In this document: piece by piece, positions 38,524 to 51,283 of the stretch | Numbering within the stretch: position 1 is the stretch's first letter | How the letters are laid out: every line of letters begins with the position of its first letter | NCBI RefSeq assembly: GCF_051020765.1 | Contig: NC_134939.1 | Location: forward strand, 14,315,203 to 14,379,202 | Direction: 5' to 3' | Source of the DNA: Lasioglossum baleicum | Taxonomy: Eukaryota > Arthropoda > Insecta > Hymenoptera > Halictidae | Length of the DNA stretch: 64,000 nucleotides | Notes under the pieces: model-generated | The model's database searches: none | Told to the model about the DNA's origin: nothing | Seen by the model: the letters and a program-made list of their open reading frames with translations, nothing else | Program-made: the position numbers and the translations under genes

Positions 38524-38860
38524 CTAGAGGGGAGTTGTTGCTCGCTCGCTTCGCGAGCTCGCGAAAGGGTTAGTGGCACGCATTTTCTTTTAACAGACAT
38601 GGATAATGTAAATTTCTATTGAAATGTTGATTAAAAGCTGCGACGTTCGTTTTTTTGTTGTATTGAAATATGATTCTAAAAGCACTTTTAGTTTTTCCCG
38701 AATTTTCCATTTTTCCGGGCAACTTTTCCAATTTTTTTTTTATCTAAAAACCTGATTCGGACTACAACGAACATTTTTTTAAAGAAATCAGCCAAATCGG
38801 TGCAGCCGTTCTCCCGTGATGTCGTGACCAACGAACAGCATTTGATTTTTATTATACGGA
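38524..38860 (-). mobile_element. Non-autonomous Helitron-type element (copy 2, opposite strand)
   Basis: On the - strand it reads TCCGTATAATAAAAATC, then GAGAACGGCTGCACCGATTT, GGGAAAAACTAAAAGTGC and ATTGAAATATTGAT-like blocks, a GCGAGCTCGCGAAGCGAGCG palindrome, and ends CTAG at 38524. It is homologous to copy 1 along its length. The flanking base after CTAG is G rather than T. Confidence 0.78.
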
Positions 38861-39512
38861 TAAATATAACGTTTTGAAATTCTTTCTTAACGTCCTCATC
38901 TTGCTCCATCCCTTGTGTCATTAGTCGATTACAAGTTTGCCCAGATTTAAACAGCGAAGGTAATAAATTGACCGCGGAATTGACCGCCGTTGAAGTAACA
39001 GGCTCAGATCGAGTGGAGAAATCAGCGAGTCAGTAGAATTCTCACTTCAACGTCCATTAATTAATTGAAACTCGATAGTCAAGAGATTATGGCTTGATTT
39101 GCATATGCGGATTTACATGGCACCGAGTCAATCGGTTAATTAAACGTGAAACGTAATATGTCTAGCCCCGTATACTCTCGCATAATCGTGGACTGTGTAC
39201 TGTAATTTAGTTAGCTGATAGATGCACAGATAAACAGCCGATTCCTCTAGGAGATGTTGATTCATTTGCCTATGCGCTTCAATAGACACGCTCGGTGTAA
39301 CAATATCTTAATTAGGGGTCTATCTTCGAGTGGATATCGAATGCCCTGCGATTAATTACATCGGATGCACTGCCAGGTAACCAACCATAGGAAAATGTAC
39401 AGCTTGAGTCACCACTTTCAATTGTTTTCATACTTGAATGGATCTCTATCTAATACATACTTCGTTGTAGTCTATAAAACACACGTGTTTTTCCGTATTT
39501 ATTATTTGTCAA

Positions 39513-39644
39513 TAGGCTGCGGATCTTTATGCAACGTAAAAATTGCCTGCATCGATTGCGCGAGAAATAGAAACCAAATTGGATGTTATTTCTTCAATTT
39601 TATCTACTCAATTTTGCTATAAATGCATAAAGATCCGCAGTCTA
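39513..39644. mobile_element. 132-bp CTGCGGAT-family MITE
   Basis: TAGGCTGCGGATCTTTATGC is inverted at the right as GCATAAAGATCCGCAGTCTA. This is among the best-preserved terminal pairs of the family in the window. TA at each end fits Tc1/mariner-type insertion. Confidence 0.8.
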
Positions 39645-41261
39645 GTAATTAGTTGATCGAGAGACGTGAATTTACTGAGATCATTAACACTTTACCTACC
39701 GGAAACCTATTATGCAGTAGGGTTTTTAATGACTGTACTGTATTTAAGGAAAGCTCAATCATTTTATTTTGATAAAAATTTCCAGAAGAAATTGTTGGAT
39801 TCCATTAATTCCAGAAATTTGTTCAAGCAGTGTTGCTTTTAAACAATTTATTGAGGAACTCTCAACCTGTGATTTTCAATTTTAAAGAGACTGTTATAAA
39901 TGTCCGATAATTAAAGTGTTAATATTGATTCATACTTGATTATATGTGTATGTATACATAAATCGTTCTATAAAATTTTAATGTAGTTTCCTCTTCATTC
40001 GGAACGTTCGTATTCACTGTACACTTATAAGCACCGGCAGTTTAATTCGTCGGATAAAATGCTTTTAGATGTAATAGAATAATTACGGTTAGCATTCCCG
40101 ATCTTCTATGTATTTTAGAGTTTAGTTAGGTGGGTGATAAGCCGAACCACGCGTAATGCGTGCAGCGTGTTTCATTTATGTCGACTTGATGATCGAGAAA
40201 ACGAAAACAATACCGCGAAGCTAGCTGGAACGAACGTAATTAGTTCTACAACCTCGTGCGTTGTAGCTGCTCGTTGTAACACACATTGAAATACACATTA
40301 TGTATTTAGAGGTAATACTGGCCCCGACAGTATACATATAGTATAGAGAGAGAGAGAGAACAAAATTACCGTATAATAGAACGATTTAGACGGGAGAAAT
40401 TAATGTAACCTAAGAAACACAAGTGTAGAAACGCAAAAAATAAAATGCTATTGTATTTTAAACTATGCTAACATTAATATTAATACATATTATGTATACA
40501 TATCCGTTAGACTCTGTTCGGAATCATGTAGGGCGTCGGGTAAGGGGTTGCAACATTTTTGGATCACCAAACTTAACTTAACGAGATAAAACGTCGCTTC
40601 AGAAAAATCGCTGAACTTTAAACTGATGAAAACTGTAATTATTTTTGCATTAACCTAATACAATAAATCATTCCTTTTCCTGTGAATGTACGATACTTAT
40701 CGTGATATTTAAAGCAGCTAGACGAGAACGGAAACGGATAACCGATTTTATTTCGGACACAAATCGATAGCTGTATTTCTGAGGTGACCGAAATTCTGAT
40801 CATAAGCGTTCCAAACGGGTCTAAAGTTTCGATTAGGGATATGTAACCGTAACTCCGAGCCAACCGATATTCCTGGCCACAATGCTCCAATCCAGTCATG
40901 TTTCCGGTTTAGAAATTCAATATCGTTAATCGAATTCAATAAAATTTGAAATTTGAAAAAAGTAAGTGGATTACAGCTCTGCTGTGATTCCATTGACGGC
41001 GTTAACGTAATTGGCGATATTTATGGAAGATCTCGCGCAAGTTGGAACGACGATTCGTATAATTCGCTGAAAGTATTCTCAAGTTTGAAAATAAAATTAC
41101 GAATTTTAATATTATACAGACATTTACGCAATTCCGCGCGCCGTAACGTAACAAACAGATAAATACTTATCGTTGCATTTTCAACTTTGTACACAATGTT
41201 TACAGCGATATCGTTGATAACACAAACTCGTATGATTGCGTTAATATTATACGTCAAGTAT

Positions 41262-41457
41262 AATTACTAATTACCTTTCATTATTTGTTCAAAACCATAA
41301 AACAATGTTTTTTAATGGTATTAATGGTAAAAACTATATAAAAGATGACGCAATTACCAATTACAATTACATGTAAGTGTTATTTTATTTCTGCAATTTC
41401 AAAAATTACAGTAATTGGTAAGTAATTGTAATTAAAATTACATTTTGCCCGACACTG
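41262..41457 (-). mobile_element. Related hAT-type MITE copy (truncated)
   Basis: Reading the - strand, CAGTGTCGGGCAAAATGTAA followed by repeated GTAATTAC motifs and CTGCAGAAAT-like sequence matches the left part of the 21902-22345 element. CAAAACCATAAAA near 41290 matches that element's far half. The second terminus and target duplication are not evident. Confidence 0.65.
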
Positions 41458-42471
41458 TCCAGCACGCTGCAACCACGGCTCCGAATTCTGAATAACGTCT
41501 TCAAAATAGATGATTCATGAATTCGCGATCGTCCGGATTAATTATTGTTCATGTTTTCCCAGTGTGTTCTACGACGGTAAATTTTTTTTATCGAAGGTTT
41601 TTGTAACGTAGAGTGTACACGCCCCGCGCCGCGTCGCGCCGGGGGCAATATTTCACGAGGGAACAAGATTTAACGCAATGTAGACAGCATTGAAAGAAAA
41701 TCCGCGAGAAATAAATGTTCCGTTCCGAAGAATATTCGCCGGGCGCGCACGGACATATATCTATGTAAATCATCCGGGCAAACAATTTATCGACGCCGTG
41801 TATAATCCGTACGTCTGGCAAATTGTCCAGGCGCGGTTTTCTTGGTCGTAGTGCGTCGATGAGCTGCGTCGCAACCGTCGCTCCCTTGGTAAATGTCGAT
41901 GCCGACATGCAAGCTACCGTAAAGGGGAAGCTTCGATTTAGCTCGGCGCGTTCTTTCTTTTTCTCGCTCGACTTGAGTGGTCAACCTAACGGAACTCGTA
42001 CGTTACACCTTAAAAAACCGACTAGATTTCGATTTTTCCGCGTGCCGGCTCATCTGTCCATGACGAATTGCTTCCTTACGGCTAGACTCCGGATTCTATG
42101 CATTTATAGCATATGCAAATTAGGGAAAGGCGACGAAAAAAATCGTTGATCGTGTCATTATATTCTTTTTGCCATAGTTAATCTCTTGTCAGAAGATGCA
42201 CAGTTTTATGCGGTGCCTGGTTCGCGAACTAGTTACGTGGGAACAAATGTTACGTGGACAACTGTAATCCAATTATGGCGAGGCTGTTGATAAACGACAG
42301 GAAAGAAAGGGTGGCTATATGATAATAAATAAGCTGCAAATTGCTGTGAAATAATATATTTTCTTGTCGAGTTATTTTTGCACAATTGATTCCTTCGGCT
42401 CGTTGATAAACGAGAATTACTGATACAGGTACAATCTTTAGTACATAGTACATAGTAGGATAAACCATTTC

Positions 42472-42489
42472 TGTGTGTGTGTGTGTGTG
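42472..42489. repeat. (TG)n microsatellite
   Basis: About nine TG units. A second (TG)8 lies at 42647-42662. Confidence 0.95.
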
Positions 42490-42994
42490 GCCACTGCCTT
42501 GTAGTATTACTCTATACATTGCACAAGTAGATATTATTCCTCGATGTACAGATTTATGATGATAACACGTGAACACTCCAACAGAAGACTAGAATAGAGT
42601 AATATTCAGTAATGGGAGGGCGTTTGATATATTTGAGTGCATTGGATGTGTGTGTGTGTGTGTTACAACGCGCGGAAGAAAAAGAATAGGGGCGAGTAGA
42701 GAAGAACTGGACAAGTGATTCTAGTTGGGTACCTCTGTTTCCGCCTGATTAGTGTTGTTATCTGGAGGTCACATCGTATTGTTAGTTGTAGATTGTCACC
42801 ATCATCATTCTGACAATGAGATGGAGCGCGTCCTCACGTACAGCGACGCCATTAATATTCAGACACTCTTAGCGGGACTACTTTTTTTTAATATTGAGCC
42901 ATACGAACTTGACTTCTTTGAGAAGTTTTTCGTCCGCAGTAACGTACGCAAAATGTAATCGATTTTATTCTTTAATATTACTCTCGTGTTGTTT

Positions 42995-43095
42995 TAGGTT
43001 TTGAAGGCCATCATTTTTTTGTTGCTTTCAGAACACACATCATTCACCCATAAAATTCTTGCACATATTATTATTTCATGATGCATTGTAGAGAA
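42995..43095 (+). repeat. Second copy of the 17.2-kb dispersed repeat
   Basis: AAGGCCATCATTTTTTTG, then CAGAACACACATCATTC, CCATAAAATTC and GCACATATTATTATTTCATG, aligning with 17205-17320. Boundaries are approximate and no terminal repeats were found. Confidence 0.7.
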
Positions 43096-44558
43096 CAAGA
43101 TATCGAATCAGTTCAAATTAAATTATTGGAATGAAAAAAGAAGTTTATATTTGTTTATATATGAATGAGAAGTTGTCAATGCAAAAGGGCATTGCATAAA
43201 GTATTATATAATATTATCTCTTGAATATCTATTTTTACACGGAGTCTAACAAACACATTGTAGAATAATATTGGTGGAACTGTGGTGTTTGCATAAAAGA
43301 AATGTATAGGTAGATACGATGGAACATACGTAACGTAACCTTTGTTCAGCGCTGCATTTAATTAGACGCGTGCTTATTATAGACTCCGAAATAAACCGCA
43401 ATCATAAAATATGCTACCACGTAGGTTTGAAATAACGTTGACTCTCTGTACACGGTGAAGGTACATACTATGTGCATCTCGTTAATACATGCCAGAGGCG
43501 ATTCCTCAATTACGAATAAATGAAATGAATAAATTGAAAACAGGAGGAGAAACACGGATTTTAGCCCCATTAAAACCATAATAAGAAGTAGGGAGTTGTA
43601 CGCGACTGATTAGTTACTTCGTTAATTACATGACCCTCGATTTGAAACAACACTACCTAATGGAAGACCCTTTGTTTCCGGTGAACAGAGTTCGTGGGAC
43701 ACAGCGTGTATCTCGGGGGTCTCTTCTTTCCGAAAACAGATCATAGTTTCGTCTCTGTATGAGAAGCTTGATAATCAGCGAGCCTAGTGCATCGCCATGA
43801 AACTGTAAGAGCCCGGTGCAATCGAAGTCGTCGAACCGCGGCCGTTCCTTTGTCAGAGAACGTTCCGAGTCTATTTCGGAATGGTGCATTGACAAGCAGA
43901 GCCGCTAATTGAATGACTCCGCGAAATCTCCAGAGATTCCATAGGGCCGTTGAATTAAGTACTTGAACCGTAACACACGTGTAAGTGGCATGGATAATTT
44001 GCTGTAGGTCCGGCGAACGGTGCCGGGGGACCCGATCCCGCGGCAAGTAATAAATTCTTCTTCGTCTTCTTTTTTTTTTTTTTCGACCCTGTGTACATAC
44101 GCGAGCGTTCGTCTCGCTGTTTGTCGGTGTGTTGTGTGTTGTGTGTATAGCGGACTTAGCCGCGACTTTCCTGGCTTCGTTCCAGCCTCCTACGCGGTCG
44201 ATATAATCATCCGGCATCCACGACCCACGAAGAACGACGCGTAGAGGCCGCCGAAAAAAAAGACAGACCAGACGCGGCTCCTCGCCGCACGAGAAAGAAG
44301 AAGTATTGGCACGTTGCCGTCCGAGGAATCAATGACCCATTCCTCCATCGGTATTTTCGGTGCCTACTTCGAATAATTGTGCAGAAAGACGACGAATGCG
44401 CGACAAATTCGCGAGCGGTCCACGCGACCTTTTCCAACCCTACAGTCTGCAGTCTGCAGTGCACGACGCGCCATGCTAAAGCTGTGTCCTCGTTGAACCA
44501 ACGATCAGCAACTGTTTCTTCCTGTTGCTGTCAGGGACAAAAAGATAGGGGATAAGGC

Positions 44559-45010
44559 GGATTGTAACAAGAAAGGGACTAGAATCTTACTAGATTTTGG
44601 GTCGAAACCATGTCGAAACATGGGTTTGCGCGATTCGGTTGTTCGACCTTATTTGAGCAGATTTTGGGCTGGGTGAGGGCTCATTCTAAAGAGGAAGGTT
44701 CATCACAGTGCGCTCTGGTCATGATTTTAACGAGATTATGTTTATATCTAATAATATGAGGGCCAGTAGTAGAGACAAAATCTACAAAAAAACCCGCAGA
44801 TTTCAATACATTTTTCTGTCTTTGAAAGGCTTTTTTGACTTATATGATGACCAGAGCGCACTGTGACGAACCTTCCTCTTTAGAATGAGCCCTCACCCAG
44901 CCCAAAATCTGCTCAAATAAGGTCGAACAACCGAAACGCGCAAACCCATATTTCGACATGGTGTCGACCCAAAATCTAGTAAGATTCTAGTCCCTTTCTA
45001 GTTACAATCC
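44559..45010. mobile_element. 452-bp long inverted repeat (arms about 163 bp)
   Basis: The left arm (44559-44722) starts GGATTGTAAC and runs through GAATCTTACTAGATTTTGGG, TTATTTGAGCAGATTTTGGG and TCACAGTGCGCTCTGGTCAT. The right arm (44848-45010) is its reverse complement with only scattered differences. The loop is about 125 bp. It is non-coding. The form fits a long-terminal-inverted-repeat MITE, and a transcript through it would fold into a long double-stranded RNA. Confidence 0.88.
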
Positions 45011-47676
45011 GAGGGTATACTACCGCCATAAGGTGACCTTTATAAAATGAACATAATTCGCATCAGTGGGGAGCCTCGTATCCAGGATTACAAAGGCGCG
45101 GGTTGCGCCTTCTCGTTTCTCGATAATGCATGCGATGGGGATTTTCAGTGTGTATAAAGAAGATTTAAACTATTAAGGAATTCCAAGAAAGTCAAACGGA
45201 ATGAAAAGGATAGGAAATTTTTTGACGAGTCTCGTGAACCCAATTAGAGGGTTAACATTGCGTGAATTGGAATGAATGAAAATTGACATCCATTTAAGAC
45301 TTGAGGGAATGGTTCTCTCTTTAACTTCTCTGCGATATACAATGAGTATAAACTATTGCTATGCCACTAATTTACGTAACTCTGTGACAAACAAGGATGC
45401 GACAACGGATACGATAAAAAACAGATAAATGATCCAATGCCAACTTGATCTAACAAAGTGTGATCGTTTACAAGATGATGTACATATGTTGAGTTATCTG
45501 CGTTTCCCTGTTACAGATTTTCTGACCATTTAATTAATAGATTACTGAACACATAGAAAATCTCAATACACCATTGTTGAATCGAATTCAACATAATTGT
45601 CGGAACGTAAATTAAAATGAAATTGCAAATTAAAATGTCAGAAGAGACTGGGCGAAAGGGCAGAAAAGCGGTACTTCCGAATGCAGTAAATCCAAACATG
45701 AAAAAAAGCATAAACTTCAGGAACGGTGTAAAACAGTGTACCTACTGCGCGCTGCCCTAAAATTCCACGCGGATTAAAAAAGATAAACAGCTAGGTACTG
45801 TGCGCTCTATTTTTCGGACGGACAGTTTTATACCTGTGCGCTGTTACATAAAATGACAAAAAGTTTGCAAGAGTTACAAGTTAAAAGACTTCTTACGGTA
45901 CTAATCATAGCTTTGATGCTTCTTCTCTGCTTCTCTGGTGTCTGTTCAGTTTCTTCACCATCTGAAATATCTCAACTATTTTTTATTTATTTATTTATTA
46001 TTGCTTTAGCAAGTACAGTATTGTTACACGTAGCTTACGTTACGTAGGTGTTACATTGTGATAGGAAAAAGATCAGAGGAAAAGAGTATTCGGTTCGAAG
46101 AGGCAAACGTGGTGCAAATGGGCAAAGAAAATTTCTCAAGTTCACTTTTCTCAATATTTCAAGATATTTTCATTACAACAGACTCGTAACTCGTAATAAA
46201 ACAAATTCAACGATATGTTGACCTTCACGAGATCTTCAATCTACGACACAGTCAAGTTACGCATTGTTTACTTCTCCATGCAGTAAGAATAAATAAATTT
46301 TGAATGAAATAGTACGCATAGATATTACACATGCATACCAGATTCCAAAGTATGCGTGTTACTTTGTAATTATTATACGTCCGTTGAGTGCTTAAATGAC
46401 GTGCGGTTACCCGCAATTGGCAGCATACAAACATGAACCCGGATAAACTCCGCATTCAACTAACGAGATTCAATTAATTACCGTAATTATTTACGGTACA
46501 TTGGCTCGTATCAATATCGCTATTACATACGAGCATTCTACTGTTGCAACATGAATATTATTAATTTTGCAATTTGCAATTATTTCTCAAAATTACTGTT
46601 CAAACTTACCGTTGCTATTGAAGGTTCCATTAAAATATGTTTAGCCAAGAATAGATTTTTCAAAATTATGCAATAATCCCGGTCGGTAATGTGTTAAAAC
46701 ACATGTCTAAATTTTCGTAAACTATTTCATTCCATATATTATAGTATGTATCTGTGCCCCAAAATGTTATAAACGTGGAGGGGGTGACTCTACGTGAGAA
46801 AATTTGCCTGCCACAAAACATTTGTGTTCGTAGAATTTTGTTGAAGCGAATATTCTGGACAACATGGTTACAGTTCCGGGATACGTCCTGGTTCTCTATC
46901 GTTAACAGGAAAGAAGCGTGTTTATGTACAATTAATTTGGCGAAACAGATAAAACCCCAAAGAAGACGTCGGCAAGATCAAAGTGTGCTAGAAGTGAGCG
47001 TCGCGCGGGGTTTAATTTGTTTTCGTCGAGAAATCTTTGCTCAACGAAGTTGGGCAAACTTGACAATTCGAGCAAACAACGCGACACAGTTTATAGACGT
47101 TTACATGTCCCCGATTTACGGGAGCGGGGTGATGATGGTGAAACTCAAAGTACTCCAGAGATCGATTACGTTAGGTACCGGCTCTCAAGATGAGGAAGTT
47201 TGTAACAGGAGGTAGCTCCTCGGTACGAGGAACAAGCGAGGTAGGTATTCGAGCATCGTTGAGTTCGCAAATATTCTCCGCAATATGGAGATATTCGATG
47301 GAGAATTCAATACCTCTAAACCTTTACTGTCTCGCAAACCTACATATGTATTTATGGATTGTATGTTTCGAAGACAAACTATTGTGCCATGTACATACAC
47401 TTCATGCATGCTCGGAAACCGCAGACCATAGTAATTCCCTTGCCTTACGTCTCGTAACGTTACGGTATTGTGCAAAGAAATGTGTTATCGCCAAACAGTT
47501 TATTCGGTCTAAGTTTTAACTTTGAACTTTCACGAACACAACGCAGACATTACAGCATTACGTTGAGTTTATACTGTAACAATGTATAATATTAACATAT
47601 TCGTGTATTCTATTGTTTACTGCGTCTCATAATTCATGATACAAATTAGGTCAGGTCGATTATATGGCTAGAAATA

Positions 47677-48461
47677 AGGTGGAGTGGGGTAAGTCCGCCC
47701 TAGTTTTTGCAAAGTTGGACTTCAAACTGATGTATTTTCAGTCTGGTATGTAAAAACTTAACGCTCTTAGTATCAAACCCTTGCCACAGTTATTACTGAT
47801 GAATTAGTATTATGTAGGATTCTAATTTTGCTTGAAAATTATCATTTTGATAGGATATTGTACAAAGTGTCAACTAGGACGCACTTGCCCCGAAGATGGG
47901 GCAAGTCCGTCTCTGAGAGTTAAAAATGCTTTCGAACTTTGTTTCAAGTTCTTCGGGGCAAGGCAAGAATTATTATCAAGCCTGCTACAAAATGCTCTTT
48001 ATTGCATTAAATACATATATTATTTAGTTTTATAGTTACCGATACAGTACGGACTTACCCCACCGTGATAGTACGGACTTGCCCCGTGTAGTAATATTTA
48101 CGGGGCAAGATCATCTTAAGTGTTTTTCTCAATAAATTTTAAAAAATACAATAAAAACGGTTTATTTCATGTAAACCTACATCAATGTTTGTTGTACTTA
48201 CCTAAAACAACAACACAGAATATATGAACAACTTGTAAACTATTGCACGTTCAGGGTAACCTCAAAGTTGTGCGTGTATGTACCTCGCACGTGGCTGTTT
48301 GGCATTGGTTGATTTAAGCGAGGAAAACACCTGTATTCTTGGGCGACATCTATGTAGAATAGTTCATACTAACTTATACTACATTAATAAATACAAGCTG
48401 GAGAATTTTCGTTCATAGTATAATAAAAATAACCAATTAACGGACTTGCCCCACTCCACCT
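47677..48461. mobile_element. 785-bp TA-flanked element with GGTGGAGTGGGGYAAGTCCG ends
   Basis: Left AGGTGGAGTGGGGTAAGTCC and right GGACTTGCCCCACTCCACCT are inverted, with TA on each border (47675-47676 and 48462-48463). The GGGGCAAGTCCG motif recurs inside (near 47893, 48050, 48070 and 48105), as subterminal repeats do. No transposase frame is recognisable. Probably a non-autonomous Tc1/mariner-type element. Confidence 0.85.
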
Positions 48462-49379
48462 TAAGATGAAAATCAATAATAACAAAATTGCGTGGTTGGC
48501 TTCGTTTTCAAGAAAATTAAATTTAAATATCAATCGAGTACACGCGTCGTTAATAAATAACCGACAAGATAAAATGAAGGAGGACGTTGACCTTGGCAAT
48601 ACATCCCAAGATCAACTGAAATCAGCGGATTGTTTGATAATCTATGTTAATAAAAATATTATCAGTCGATACATTTTTCACTGACATGAAAATAACATTT
48701 GTTTGAGATTTCCTCTATGATACGTGGCGGTGATTTGATCGTAATCCGATTATATCTGATTCTGCTAATCGCGCGATTAATTAATTATTAATTGTTCTAC
48801 AATAATACGTACATATTACATCGACTAATAATCAATGCTAACAGTGATTTGGGTAATTACGGTGTGTGCAAGAAATGTTCGTCATCTGCACCACGAATCG
48901 AATATTAATTGCAAATATATAATATGTAGAACCTATTCGATACAGTTCACTTTTTCTCGATAATAATAGCAATGTTTTAAGGGAACGAATGCCGTATAAA
49001 TCGTATAATACAAGTATAATTAAATATATCCTTTTAAAATACTAAAGATTTAATGAACTCGGAAAGCATTAGACAAAAATTCGAAGAGAAGCGATTTCAG
49101 ATATTTTGACATTGAATTGATATTTTAAAATTGTTTTAATCCCTCCACCGTTTCCAATTTCGTCTACCCATCGTTGTCGTAAGCGCACACAATCTGGTTG
49201 GGTATAAATGTTATTTAAAAATGAGAAGAGCCAATGCGTTAATTAGATAACTCGAACTGAGAACGTTTTTGTTCAGTTTTATTTCGGAACAAATTGATCA
49301 GTACACGGCGAGTCGGTAAAGATCCAGGGATGGTAAAGCCGGGCTGAATACATAAGATCGGCTAATCTCCGAAGATGAG

Positions 49380-50540
49380 AGCTGCTTAATCGAACGGGGG
49401 GGGGGCAATGATTGATCGTAAGAACGTCGACAAAGTTTGAATGGGCGGTGATAAATAGCCGGGACCACCTTGCAATCTTTTTAATTGCTGCGGTATGTGG
49501 CGGCTGATAATTTCTTGCGGGTACGAAATTGGCATCGTTCGATAACTCCCGGTGTTACGGGAGTTTCTCGTGGAAACCGGGGGCTCTCGCGGCTGGAATT
49601 CCCGAAAGACACATATTAAGTCTCGGTGAGATGGGAACCAGGGCCTGATGCTGGTCGTTGGCACGCGAAACTCGGGGGTGGGGAAGTCAATCGGAGCGAC
49701 GGAGAAAGAAGGAGGAACCTCGTACATGTGTTCGCATGTACATACAATCGAGGAGAAGGAGAGAGGTAGTCTTCCTTAAAAAGGGAGCTTGGGCGAACCT
49801 GTTATACTCGGAGGAACCTTGCACACATCTAACTGTGTCCCCTCCTCTCTCCACTCTTCACCCTTCACCTCCACCACTCTCTTTCTCTGTTCAGTTTCTC
49901 TCCGTCTCTATCAGTCTCCTTTCTTTCTCGTTCTTTTCACCTTTCCGCACTTCTCATCGTTGTCTTTATCGCGCCTCCTCCTTACCTTGCCTCATGAAAG
50001 TCTCTCCTGTTCTTTTTTGTCGTTTTATTTCGCCCGCTCGTTCCTTCCCCCCCCCCCTATTAGACTCTCTTTTCGTCATTCTTCTTCCTCTTCTCTCGTT
50101 CCGTCTGACCGCACGCTCCATCGTCATCCGTCTCGTTAATCGGTCGACCAGACGGCCGAGATGAACCAGGACAGAATATGTATACGTACATAGAATAACT
50201 GATGGAGAGAGAGGGTTAGGCGAAAGGTGGGAGAGAACGCCGCGCCGAGAACGAAAGAGAGATTGTTGTTGCCATGTGACTGGGGACGTATCGACCACGA
50301 TTTTTCCCGCCTATATCGAACGACTTGCACGCATCCAAACGATTTCTTCTTCTCTCCTTTCGACCGCTCCACCGCTGTTTCGACTTCGTCCTTGCGACCC
50401 TCCTTGCTTCACCAACCGTAACGACGCGACGCGTTCTTTAACGTCCTTGTTACGCATTCGTCACGTCCGGCGAATCGCGTTACGTGTAGCTACTTACGTA
50501 CTGAGATATGCGAACGCAACTGTCAGCCGACATACGCTAG
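49380..50540. other. GC- and pyrimidine-rich island inside the downstream intron
   Basis: Starts with a G-run (about 49397), contains a long C/T-rich stretch (49837-50060) with a C-run near 50047, and carries the CGCCGCGCCG motif at 50238. It resembles the island at 10.3-11.8 kb in style. Open frames here are Ser/Pro/Leu/Phe-rich by-products. No exon is recognised; it may be regulatory. Confidence 0.5.
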
Positions 50541-50577
50541 ACAAACCTCTAAACTCTAAACGTATTCCTCCGTTGCA

Positions 50578-51283
50578 CAGTGGGGTATTTGACTGAAGAA
50601 TAAAGCTGCAATATATTGTCTTTTCTATTTGTTCACCCGTGAAGTAGTAAGCTTCATCGAAAGAGTCAAGAGATTTTAAGGCGCGTTTTGCGTTCTTGAA
50701 CAGTCTCTAAAACAGCATCCGTTCATTGGCGATTTTCAAGTGTTTTAAGGAAATTCTGTAAATTCTTGTATTACAAAAGTTGTTCAGGAAGATGTACAGA
50801 GCACTTTCACGCAGATTTCATTTTGTTATCATCTAAATTAGTATAGTTATTCTGTGCTATTCTGTAAGATTTTTTTACGGTTACAAAACTTTATTGACGA
50901 TTTTGTTGTATTTCTGTGCGGGTCTGCGTGCTCTTTTTGGTCTCATTACATTCGGTAAAGATTTGTGATTACAAGCCCATAAAGTTTGATTCCGGATATA
51001 TGTCCGGATTCCACTATCGACACGCTTTTCCAAGGGTTCTCGATAATCTGAGGGAAAAATGTTTCCAACAAAAGGGGAACAGTATTTAGACGTCTACAAA
51101 TTCCAATATATAAAAGTTAAAATTGAGGTAAATTTGATTTTTTAAATATTGAAATGTATTTTGGATTTCATAATGTTGTAGCTGACCTTAAGACGAATCC
51201 AACGATATGTAATATTATAACCTTGAGCCTATAAGTAACGCGAAAACAGTTTTTTCCACTTTTTCAGGCCAAGTACCCCACTG
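50578..51283. mobile_element. 706-bp element with CAGTGGGGTA ends
   Basis: Left CAGTGGGGTATTTGACTG and right GGCCAAGTACCCCACTG are inverted. The right half, read on the - strand, is homologous to 59307-59440 (shared GGGGTAYTTGGCC, ATAATATTAYATATCGTTG, ATTCGTCTTAA and TTTAAAAAATC blocks). TTGC(A/C) beside both ends could be a short target duplication. No coding region identified. Confidence 0.78.

Noticed and set aside
46754..47215. 153-codon + strand frame
   Set aside because: Starts at GTG, shows no domain and no splice context, and its basic composition is not typical of a known family.
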